A stretch of 64,000 nucleotides of DNA from Stenotrophomonas maltophilia (GTDB lineage Bacteria; Pseudomonadota; Gammaproteobacteria; Xanthomonadales; Xanthomonadaceae), in assembly GCF_023518235.1 (NCBI RefSeq), contig NZ_CP090423.1:2046001-2110000 (forward strand), written 5' to 3'. Below the pieces are notes generated by a model. The model searched no databases. It was given only the letters and a program-made list of their open reading frames with translations, and had not been told where the DNA came from. Positions within the stretch are counted from its first letter, which is position 1. Each line of letters opens with the position of its first letter. This document shows, in pieces, positions 57,954 through 64,000 of this stretch. Made by a program: the position numbers and the translations under genes.

Positions 57954-58151
57954 ATGTCGGCACATCGGAAATGTGACTTCGAAGTGGTCTCACTGATGCG
58001 GGACGCAAACGCGCAGAGCGCACACAGACTTCAAGCCAAGCTCATCGAACGAATTGGGAAACAGTTCGATGAGACTTCCGCCGACGAACCCCTTCCGCCA
58101 CCGGAGCGAGCGATTGCCACCCTAGAAACAAGCGAGAAGCCTACCGCGTGA
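57954..58151 (+). CDS. Small protein of unknown function, island gene
   Basis: A 65-residue, fairly polar protein (MSAHRKCDFEVVSLM, then helical QSAHRLQAKLIERIGKQF). An AGGTG ribosome site precedes ATG 57954. Composition is more AT-rich than the core genes, fitting recent acquisition. No similarity recognised. It may be co-transcribed with the next gene, 78 bp away. Confidence 0.5.
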   Translation: MSAHRKCDFEVVSLMRDANAQSAHRLQAKLIERIGKQFDETSADEPLPPPERAIATLETSEKPTA

Positions 58152-58229
58152 CTAGCGCAACTCCGACACGAATCACCAAACGCGCGACTGACGTGGCAGA
58201 ATCAGTAGGCCGGAATCCTCCGGCTCTGA

Positions 58230-58502
58230 ATGGAATCAGCAGTGGAACATATCAATGCAGAAGAAGCGCGTCGCATCAGTGAAGAAGCAGCAGCAAGGGG
58301 CAGCCATTCCGAGCTTCGTGACGAGGTGTACCTTCAGATCAAGAGTCAGGCAGGTATCGGTGCCACGTCATTGGCTTTTGCCAGGCAAGCGAAGTACTCC
58401 GCAGCAAGCTACGCAGCCCTAGGTGAAGAACTGAAGAAGGATGGGTATGCCTTTGCCGAGGTTATGGAAGGGATGTACGAAGTGAATTGGCGGGCAAAAT
58501 AA
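58230..58502 (+). CDS. Small helical protein of unknown function, island gene
   Basis: A 90-residue protein, helical throughout (EEARRISEEAAARGSHSELRDEVYLQIKSQAG, then TSLAFARQAKYSAASYAALGEELKKDG). It ends just before a strong terminator, and the frame is well defined, which supports it as a real gene. A GCCGG/CCGGC hairpin lies just upstream. No function recognised. Confidence 0.6.
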   Translation: MESAVEHINAEEARRISEEAAARGSHSELRDEVYLQIKSQAGIGATSLAFARQAKYSAASYAALGEELKKDGYAFAEVMEGMYEVNWRAK

Positions 58503-58510
58503 TTCGATTC

Positions 58511-58538
58511 AAAAGACCTCGCTTCGGCGGGGTCTTTT
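58511..58538 (+). terminator. Strong rho-independent terminator
   Basis: AAAAGACCTCGC-UUCG-GCGGGGTCTTTT forms a 12-bp stem (one G-T pair) with a UUCG loop and a T-run. It ends the small-gene unit on the plus strand and, by its A-rich left arm, could also stop minus-strand transcription from the integrase remnant. Confidence 0.85.
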
Positions 58539-58559
58539 GTGTCCGCTCAGCTTCTCCCC

Positions 58560-59249
58560 TCAGGCGGCAAGTAGCGACGCCCCTTCAACTCCAGCTAGAT
58601 CGCGCGCGGCCAGCGCAGCCCGGAGCATCGCTTCCTCATCAGGGGACGGGAACCGCACCACCTTCCGACTAGCAGCTGACCGCTGACGCGTCCCCATCAA
58701 AGGATTAGTCTCGATCAACTTCCACTCAACGGCTCGAGACAATGCGGGCCGCAAGCAAGTGAAGTCGCGCGCTGCATTAGCCTTGGTTACAGCATCAGGA
58801 CCAGTGACACGCCCAAGCCACCAACTCTCCATGGTCGGCATATCAATCTCAATGATCTGACGCCGCAACAGCCACGGGAACACGGATCGGATGCGATCCG
58901 GTTACTGGCGACCACCCTTGAGCTCAGCTATCACCCAGGGCTCGAAGTGATCGTTAAGGAGCACTTCGAGAGTGCAACTGGTGGGCTTGGTCTTCGCAAG
59001 CGCCGGCGATCCGGACTGAACGTATTCAGCGACCGCTTGCCGGGCTTGGTCGCGGGCCTGATCAAGCGACAGATGTTCGACCGAACCTAGGGTACGACGC
59101 TTACCGTGCGCCCAGGTCACGATCCAAGCCTTATGCCCTGAAGGCTGCACACGCAGGATCAGCCCGCGAACCTGAGCGTCTCTGAGCTCGTAGGGGCGAT
59201 CTCGGCGTTCTGCTGCAAGAACGATGCGCTTGGTGAGGGCGGATGACAT
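58560..59249 (-). pseudogene. Tyrosine integrase remnant, stop codon inside and catalytic half missing
   Basis: The frame begins MSSALTKRIVLAAERRD, the start of a tyrosine-recombinase Arm-DNA-binding domain (YELRDAQVRGLILRVQPSGHKAWIVTW), continues into the core-binding region (QVVAEYVQSGSPALAKTK, then EVLLNDHFEPWVIAELKGG) and meets an in-frame TAA at 58902-58904. Reading through it, the same frame continues (FPWLLRRQIIEIDMPTMESWWLGRVTG...) and stops at 58560 before any R-H-R-Y catalytic part. So it is a broken, truncated integrase and cannot act alone. Confidence 0.85.
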
Positions 59250-59505
59250 CGGGCGGGTTGTCAGTAAGTGGCGATAGAGCCAACTTAGGACACGATGCGA
59301 GGTGGTGTTTGGATGAGGATCGTCCGCAGCCTCGCGTCTGCCGAGATACCCACGCAAGGACCTATCGAACTGGCAACTTGACCGCCATCACACTTTCTGA
59401 CATAAGGCCGATAACTTGGCCGATTCCAACCAGCTCCCGCAGAGCTAAGCGCCTCAGCTTCAGTCGTTGCGATCTACTCCCATTCCGAAATAGGAGAGTC
59501 GATTT

Positions 59506-59673
59506 ATGACCATACGAAAGATCCATCCCCCTAAGCCCCCCAAGCCACCGGATCGGCCCCAGAACATCCAGACATTTCGACCATTTGGAAAGACCAAATG
59601 GGTACGTGCGCACTGGCGATGGGATTACTCGACCCATCAATGGGAATGGGTACTTGGTCATTGGAGCAAGTAG
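59506..59673 (+). CDS. 55-residue Trp-rich protein (WXXGXW-repeat-like)
   Basis: ATG 59506 follows an AGGAG ribosome site 9 bases upstream and opens a 55-codon frame ending TAG at 59671-59673. The C-terminal half reads KTKWVRAHWRWDYSTHQWEW followed by VLGHWSK, resembling the WxxGHW-type repeats (PF12779) usually found in exported proteins; no signal peptide is visible here, and the N-terminus is PPKPPKPPDRPQN. It lies 68 bp upstream of the large TIGR04141-type gene on the same strand, so the two may form a cassette. Confidence 0.6.
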   Translation: MTIRKIHPPKPPKPPDRPQNIQTFRPFGKTKWVRAHWRWDYSTHQWEWVLGHWSK

Positions 59674-59741
59674 CCATATCCTCTGGCGCCCGCAGGAAAT
59701 TCACGCAGAAGACCCTTCATAGAGCACAAGAGTCACAACAA

Positions 59742-61358
59742 ATGGCAAAAGGATATCGCCGACTCAACCTTTTTATGGCAAAGCCACTGGCGAAAGGCAC
59801 AAAACTGGCCAATCTTCTCACTGCAGCGCCTGTAGATGAATATCCGATAGCGGGCGCCCTAGGCTTGGACGGCACTCTCTTCGTGAAGAAGAGCGATGAG
59901 AAGAGACCGACTTGGGGCTCATTTCTTGATGAAATTGGTGGCATAGATGTTCCAGGACTCGCAAATAGATCCAGCTCAGCTGTTTTGCTTCTACGAGTGG
60001 ATGACGATGTATTCGCATTCACTTTCGGATACGGGCGATACCTCATTGAGCAGTCGTTGTTCGTCCAGGACTTCGGGCTACGCACCGCGCTCAATACGCT
60101 AGACGAGAAGTCACTGCGGAGTGTCGATCTTCACACCCTTGAAGATCAGCCCGTCCAAAAGAAGTCCCAGGCTGCTCGAGACTCAGAGGTCAGCGTTTTT
60201 GGAATCGATATCTTAAGAGACGTTCTCCGCGCAGTGACAGGTGTGCCCAGAAGGGGCATAGACCTTGTGCAGATCGCTGGAGGAGACGCCGGCTTCTCCT
60301 TTGGCATCGAGATGGAACCCTCTGAGCTGCCAGCACTGAGCCGCCGCATCAAGAATTACTATGACAGCGACACCTATAAGACGTCGTTTTCCTGGGTCGA
60401 TAACGTACGCAGACTCAAAGACGAAACAGAAATTAAGAGACTTGACGAACTATTGATCGCGGCCATGCACGCGCGCAGCGACAGGCTGATGATCACCCTG
60501 CCAGAGATAGGAGCATGGGACTCAATCCTGGGATTTAGCTTCACTCGAAACAAGAAGGGCCTACAACCCGTCATTGATCCCGCCGACTATCTCAACAATG
60601 TTGATGACCTTCCGAAACTAAGCATAGAGGCAGTCAAGCGGGACCGTCTCTTTGTCCACGACGTCGACGGCAACGTCACTGAACACTCAGTGTATCGATG
60701 CGTCTACTTTGAAATCACGGAAGGTGACAAGACAAAGATCATCTTCGACGGTAAGTGGTATGAAATCGATGCGACATTCATCGGTCGAATCACCGAGATT
60801 TTGACTCACATCCCCCTTTGTCAGCTTCCATTCCCGGCAGTAGAGACTTGGGAAGACAATGGCAAGCCTAAGATTGAAGCAGAGGGCGATTACAACATCC
60901 GATCAGCTGCGGCAAATGGCTACTATTTGCTGGACAAAAAACTCGTTAAGACGGACCGCACGACAACTGCCATTGAGCTGTGCGACCTCCTATCTCCAAC
61001 CAAGCACCTTATCCACGTTAAACATCGGAAGGGAGGCTCTGCGGGACTTAGCCACCTCTTTGCACAGGGAGGCGTAGCTGCAGAGATCATGCTTGGCGAC
61101 AAGGGATTTCGCAAGAAGGCTCGGACAGTGCTGCGAAACGTGAATCCGGCGGCAAGAGATCTGATTCCCTTGAATTCCCTCAAATCCGCAGACTATGAGA
61201 TCGTCTTCTTGGTTCTTGGCGAAGCGAGCGCAACACTCAAGCAGAACCTACCGTTTTTCAGCAAGGTGAACCTTACAAAGACATTTGAGAGCCTCAACCA
61301 ACGTGGCTTCCGAGTTTCAATTGCGGGCGCTCCAACGATCCCGCGAGCAGTGCCATGA
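59742..61358 (+). CDS. TIGR04141/DUF6119-type sporadically distributed protein
   Basis: A 538-residue protein with the MAKGYRRLNLFMAKPLAKGTKL start, a middle containing DDDVFAFTFGYGRYLIEQ and a C-terminal core IELCDLLSPTKHLIHVKHRK with LSHLFAQGGVAAEIMLGD, the recognisable signature of the TIGR04141 family (DUF6119). Asp415 and Lys427 of that core fall in a spacing reminiscent of PD-(D/E)xK nucleases; this is inference. No membrane or signal segments. It is more AT-rich than its neighbours, sits in a tRNA-bounded island and has no known function that I can state. A shorter start than 59742 is unlikely. Confidence 0.75.
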   Translation: MAKGYRRLNLFMAKPLAKGTKLANLLTAAPVDEYPIAGALGLDGTLFVKKSDEKRPTWGSFLDEIGGIDVPGLANRSSSAVLLLRVDDDVFAFTFGYGRYLIEQSLFVQDFGLRTALNTLDEKSLRSVDLHTLEDQPVQKKSQAARDSEVSVFGIDILRDVLRAVTGVPRRGIDLVQIAGGDAGFSFGIEMEPSELPALSRRIKNYYDSDTYKTSFSWVDNVRRLKDETEIKRLDELLIAAMHARSDRLMITLPEIGAWDSILGFSFTRNKKGLQPVIDPADYLNNVDDLPKLSIEAVKRDRLFVHDVDGNVTEHSVYRCVYFEITEGDKTKIIFDGKWYEIDATFIGRITEILTHIPLCQLPFPAVETWEDNGKPKIEAEGDYNIRSAAANGYYLLDKKLVKTDRTTTAIELCDLLSPTKHLIHVKHRKGGSAGLSHLFAQGGVAAEIMLGDKGFRKKARTVLRNVNPAARDLIPLNSLKSADYEIVFLVLGEASATLKQNLPFFSKVNLTKTFESLNQRGFRVSIAGAPTIPRAVP

Positions 61359-61607
61359 CGATCTTCGCCAGAAAGAAGTCAATTTCTGCCAGCAGCTCCC
61401 ATTTGTTCCCGGGACCAGCCTCTGCCATCGGGCCTCGCAAAGAGCATCTTCGTTGCTCTTGTAAGTCGCCATGAAGCCGGAGCATCCCAAGTGAACGGAG
61501 AAGCTGGAGCGGAAGCGAACCATTCGTAGAGGGCAGCACGGATGCCCACCAATGAGCAGCTCGCAGCGAATCCCTTTCCCATCAACGACCTCCAACGCAC
61601 CCAAACA

Positions 61608-61635
61608 AAAAGCCCCGGCCAAGGCCGGGGCTTTT
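61608..61635 (-). terminator. Terminator of the tRNA-Thr transcript
   Basis: AAAAGCCCCGGCC-AA-GGCCGGGGCTTTT is a 13-bp perfect stem with a T-run on the minus strand, 10 bases after the tRNA 3' end. It works in either direction and may also end the TIGR04141 transcript. Confidence 0.85.
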
Positions 61636-61644
61636 CATTACAAC

Positions 61645-61720
61645 TGGTGCCGGAAACAGGAGTCGAACCTGCGACCTACGCATTACGAATGCGCCGCTCT
61701 ACCAACTGAGCTATTCCGGC
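61645..61720 (-). tRNA. tRNA-Thr (anticodon CGT)
   Basis: A complete 76-nt tRNA with encoded CCA. The minus-strand acceptor arm is GCCGGAA pairing with TTCCGGC; the anticodon loop is TTCGTAA (CGT, reads ACG = Thr) and the T loop is TTCGACT. The 3' end faces the island (57.4-61.6 kb), which is where integrases usually attack tRNA genes. No obvious duplicate of its 3' end was seen on the far side of the island. Confidence 0.97.
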
Positions 61721-61730
61721 GTAGCCCGCG

Positions 61731-61760
61731 ATTTTACGGGCTGGGCGCCCCGGCGGTCAA
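61731..61760 (-). promoter_or_regulatory. Promoter of the tRNA-Thr gene
   Basis: On the minus strand: -35 TTGACC (61760-61755), 18-base spacer, -10 TAAAAT (61736-61731), with the tRNA starting 10 bases further. Close to consensus. Confidence 0.75.
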
Positions 61761-61770
61761 TCCACCCGGA

Positions 61771-62775
61771 TCAGCCCGCCCCTACCCGGTTGGCACAGGC
61801 CCGCCCCGCCGCGAAATCGGCCAGGTTGCCCAAGGTGATCGCCGAAATCTCCTGCAGCGCCTCCACGGTGAAGAAGCCCTGGTGGCCGGTCACCAGCACG
61901 TTGGGGAAGGTCATCAGGCGCTGGAAGGCCTCGTCGTCGATGATCTCGCCGGACAGGTCCTGGAAGAACAGCGCGCTTTCCTGTTCGTAGACGTCGATGG
62001 CCAGATGCCCCAGCCGGCGCGACTTCAGCGCGCGGATCACCGCGTGGGTATCGACCAGGCCGCCACGCGAGGTGTTGACCAGCATCGCACCCGGTTTCAT
62101 CCGGGCCAGCGAGGCATCGTTGATCAGATGGTGGGTGTCAGGTGTCAGCGGGCAATGCAGTGACACGATGTCGGCGCGCGCCAGCAGCTCGTCCAATCCA
62201 ACCATCTCGCCGACACCCGCGAAGGCTGGCGACGGATACGGGTCATGCCCCAGCACCGTGCAGCCCATGCCCTTGAAGATCCGCGCGGTCGCCAGGCCGA
62301 TCTTGCCGGTACCGACGATGCCGACCGTGCGCCCATGCAGGGTGCGCCCCAGCAGGCCATCGAGCATGAAGTTGCCCTCGCGCACCCGGTTGTAGGCGCG
62401 ATGGGTCTGGCGGTTGAGGGTCATCACCAGCGCCAGCGCATGTTCGGCCACGGCCTCGGGCGAGTAGGCAGGCACCCGTGCCACGAACAGGTCCAGCGCC
62501 TTCGCGGCGGCCAGATCCACGTTGTTGAAACCGGCGCAGCGCAGCAGCACGGCACGTACGCCGTGCGCATGCAGAGCATGCAGCACCGGCGCATCCAGAC
62601 GGTCGTTGACGAACACGCAGACGCCGGCGCACGCCTGCGCGAGCGCAGCGGTATGCACGTCCAGCGCGGCCTCGAAGTACACGAACGTAAAGCCCTGCCC
62701 GACCGCATCGCGCAGGTTGGCCTCGTCCAGGAAACGGCGGTCATAGGGGCGGGCGCTGAAGACGGCAATCTGCAT
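61771..62775 (-). CDS. ldhA: D-lactate dehydrogenase (2-hydroxyacid dehydrogenase family)
   Basis: A 334-residue NAD-dependent enzyme. The nucleotide-binding motif is GIVGTGKIGLATARIF, and the catalytic Arg/Glu/His triad follows in VNTSRGGLVDTHAVI, IDVYEQES and VTGHQGFFTVEAL. The FVARVPAYSPEAVAEHALAL and NRVREGNF segments match fermentative D-lactate dehydrogenase LdhA, which makes D-lactate from pyruvate; another 2-hydroxyacid substrate is possible. The start at 62775 is the family start. It faces the tRNA promoter but is transcribed away from it. Confidence 0.87.
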   Translation of the reverse strand: MQIAVFSARPYDRRFLDEANLRDAVGQGFTFVYFEAALDVHTAALAQACAGVCVFVNDRLDAPVLHALHAHGVRAVLLRCAGFNNVDLAAAKALDLFVARVPAYSPEAVAEHALALVMTLNRQTHRAYNRVREGNFMLDGLLGRTLHGRTVGIVGTGKIGLATARIFKGMGCTVLGHDPYPSPAFAGVGEMVGLDELLARADIVSLHCPLTPDTHHLINDASLARMKPGAMLVNTSRGGLVDTHAVIRALKSRRLGHLAIDVYEQESALFFQDLSGEIIDDEAFQRLMTFPNVLVTGHQGFFTVEALQEISAITLGNLADFAAGRACANRVGAG

Positions 62776-62940
62776 GGCAGGGTCTGGGCAAAGGTCCGCG
62801 CCGACCATACCGCAGCTGCTGGCAGGGCGGAACGCCCCTGGCACGGCCAAGCCGGCGGCTGCCGCCGGTTTGCATAACGTTCTTTGGGCACGGACACCCC
62901 CAGTCCATGGCTGCGCCAAGCATGAATTCATTCACGATCC

Positions 62941-63600
62941 GTGCGATGGCCCATCTCACTCTTCCCCATCCGGTCACGGTCGCGTAAAACTCGAAGGTGC
63001 CCCCGTCACCGTTGTCCGAGGCCAGCCCTGTCCACCCCCTCTCCTCTGCTCCATCGCGCGCCGGACCTGTCCGCGCCTGCGGATGCATTCATTGCGTTCG
63101 TACGGGAAGAACGCGGGCCGTTGTGCGCGTTCCTGCGCATGCGCGGCGTGGGACCGGACGATGCAGAGGACATCGCACAGGACTGCATGGAACGGTTGAT
63201 CCGCTACCGTGCGCACGGCGCCGACGAACTGCGCCTGCTGCTGTATCGTATCGCCCGCAACCGCCTGGCAGACCGTGGCCGTTCGCCGCAGTCGCGGCCG
63301 CACCTGTCATTGGCCGAGCACGAAGGGAGCAACGAGCCGTCCAGCTCGTCGCCCGATCCATTGCGCCAGGCCGAGTCCGGACAGATGCTGTCCCTGCTGC
63401 GGCAGGCCCTGTTCAAGCTGCCCGAGCGCGCTCGTGAGGTCTATCTGCTCAACCGCATCACCGGCATGAGCTATACGCAGATCGCGCGGCATTGTGGAAT
63501 TACCGCCAAGACCGTGGAAAAACATATCGCCCGTGCGCTGCAGGGCCTGCGCCAGGAACTCGGATCGGATCCGTTGCACAACGACAGGGACAACGAATGA
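62941..63600 (+). CDS. ECF RNA polymerase sigma factor (FecI-like)
   Basis: A 219-residue (as drawn) sigma factor of the group that pairs with FecR. Region 2 has AEDIAQDCMERLIRY and region 4 has LPERAREVYLLNRITGMSYTQIARHCGITAKTVEKHIARAL. The start is uncertain: the GTG at 62941 gives a Pro/Arg-rich N-terminus, and the true start may be a CTG or a GTG further down. It overlaps the FecR gene by ATGA, which shows they are one operon. Typically directs transcription of a TonB-dependent receptor gene when the matching ligand, often an iron complex, is present. Confidence 0.87.
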   Translation: MRWPISLFPIRSRSRKTRRCPRHRCPRPALSTPSPLLHRAPDLSAPADAFIAFVREERGPLCAFLRMRGVGPDDAEDIAQDCMERLIRYRAHGADELRLLLYRIARNRLADRGRSPQSRPHLSLAEHEGSNEPSSSSPDPLRQAESGQMLSLLRQALFKLPERAREVYLLNRITGMSYTQIARHCGITAKTVEKHIARALQGLRQELGSDPLHNDRDNE

Positions 63601-64000
63601 GCGGCAACCGGCACAAGGATGACGCCCGGCTGTTCGAGTGCGCCAGCGCCTGGGTGGCGCGGCTGGAAGCACCGGACTGCACCGCCGATGAGCGCGAGAC
63701 GTTCGAAGACTGGCTGGCCGAGAATCCCGCCCATGTGACCGCCTGGGTCCAGGCCGAGCGCCTGTTCCAGCGCAGCCAGGCGCTGGCGGCCGATCCGTGG
63801 TTGCGCACGGCCGCCGCCCGCGCGGCGCGCCCGCCGCGGCGCCCGCTGTGGCCGGCAATGGCGGCGGCAGCCGGCCTCTGCCTGGCCATCGGCATCGGCT
63901 GGATGGTGGCCGTCGATGGCAACCCGACGCCACTGCGCTATGCCAATGACTCCCTGCAACCCCGGCAGCAGACGCTGGCCGATGGCAGCGTGGTCACCCT
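63597..64000 (+). CDS. FecR-family sigma regulator (3' end outside window)
   Basis: The frame runs from ATG 63597 to the window edge (134 codons and 2 bases). It has the cytoplasmic N-terminal domain of FecR (AWVARLEAPDCTADERETFEDWLAENPAHVTAWVQAERLF), a membrane helix (AMAAAAGLCLAIGIGWMVAV) and the start of the periplasmic part with TLADGSVVTL. FecR proteins bind the sigma factor and pass the signal from the outer-membrane receptor. The receptor gene should follow beyond the window. Confidence 0.9.
   Translation, partial: MSGNRHKDDARLFECASAWVARLEAPDCTADERETFEDWLAENPAHVTAWVQAERLFQRSQALAADPWLRTAAARAARPPRRPLWPAMAAAAGLCLAIGIGWMVAVDGNPTPLRYANDSLQPRQQTLADGSVVT

Noticed and set aside
59362..59661. 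A 99-codon minus-strand ORF over the Trp-rich small gene
   Set aside because: It has no ribosome site or recognised motif, and the plus-strand 55-codon frame has a clear ribosome site and a repeat pattern.
61359..61607. Minus-strand frames of 73-101 codons between the TIGR04141 gene and the tRNA
   Set aside because: Several frames overlap each other, none has a clear ribosome site or similarity, and their composition is not convincing. Possibly decayed DNA at the island edge.
57000..61645. Duplicate of the tRNA-Thr 3' end as an att site
   Set aside because: I looked for a second copy of the tRNA end across the island and found none by eye; the left boundary of the island therefore stays undefined.
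62776..63000. Fur box before the ECF sigma gene
   Set aside because: The pair is of a type often controlled by iron, but no sequence close to the GATAATGATAATCATTATC consensus was found.

Overview
The window looks like a chromosomal segment of a Stenotrophomonas (S. maltophilia complex) or close Xanthomonadaceae relative. The evidence is high GC coding DNA with strong third-position G/C bias, at least nineteen short palindromes of the SMAG/REP type that begin with the tetranucleotide GTAG, and a gene set typical of that group (cyoABCD oxidase, ECF sigma/FecR pair, many two-component and c-di-GMP proteins). The species call is inference; no rRNA or marker comparison was possible.

Layout. 1-6.2 kb: end of a diguanylate cyclase, an MFS transporter divergent from an HxlR-type regulator across a perfect palindrome, a secreted phosphatase, and an OmpR/QseC-like two-component pair. 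6.3-13.4 kb: a tight co-directional eight-gene operon (esterase, two small EamA/SMR-like membrane proteins, DegT-type PLP enzyme, MtnX-like HAD phosphatase, class III aminotransferase, FemAB/GNAT-like acyltransferase, arginase-fold hydrolase) that I do not recognise as a described pathway. 13.5-21.3 kb: a VOC protein, a ParD-like antitoxin coupled to methionine aminopeptidase, argO/argP, and a TolC-HlyD-ABC2-ABC2 export operon without its own ATPase. 21.3-36.7 kb: membrane protein, glycine-zipper protein, chemoreceptor, mutS, DUF937 protein, katG with a candidate OxyR site, a GH5 glycosidase, hslR, MATE pump and DUF1801 proteins. 36.7-43.8 kb: rpsP-rimM-trmD-rplS, a class IV aminotransferase (pabC-like), nitronate monooxygenase, ffh and ypjD. 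43.9-56.7 kb: a TPR protein paired with a divergent HSP90, radA, an MHYT-GGDEF-EAL protein and cyoABCD.

57.4-61.7 kb is accessory DNA, visibly more AT-rich. It has two inverted copies of a structured RNA-like element, small orphan genes, a tyrosine integrase broken by an in-frame stop and lacking its catalytic half, a 55-residue tryptophan-rich ORF, and a 538-residue TIGR04141/DUF6119-type protein. It ends at a tRNA-Thr(CGT) gene whose 3' end faces the island. Beyond it the core resumes with a D-lactate dehydrogenase and an ECF sigma/FecR pair cut by the window edge.

The two places most likely to hold undescribed biology are the eight-gene biosynthetic operon (6.3-13.4 kb) and the small Trp-rich ORF plus TIGR04141 cassette (59.5-61.4 kb). 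The dispersed palindromes deserve notice because they supply stop codons or C-terminal codons to several genes.
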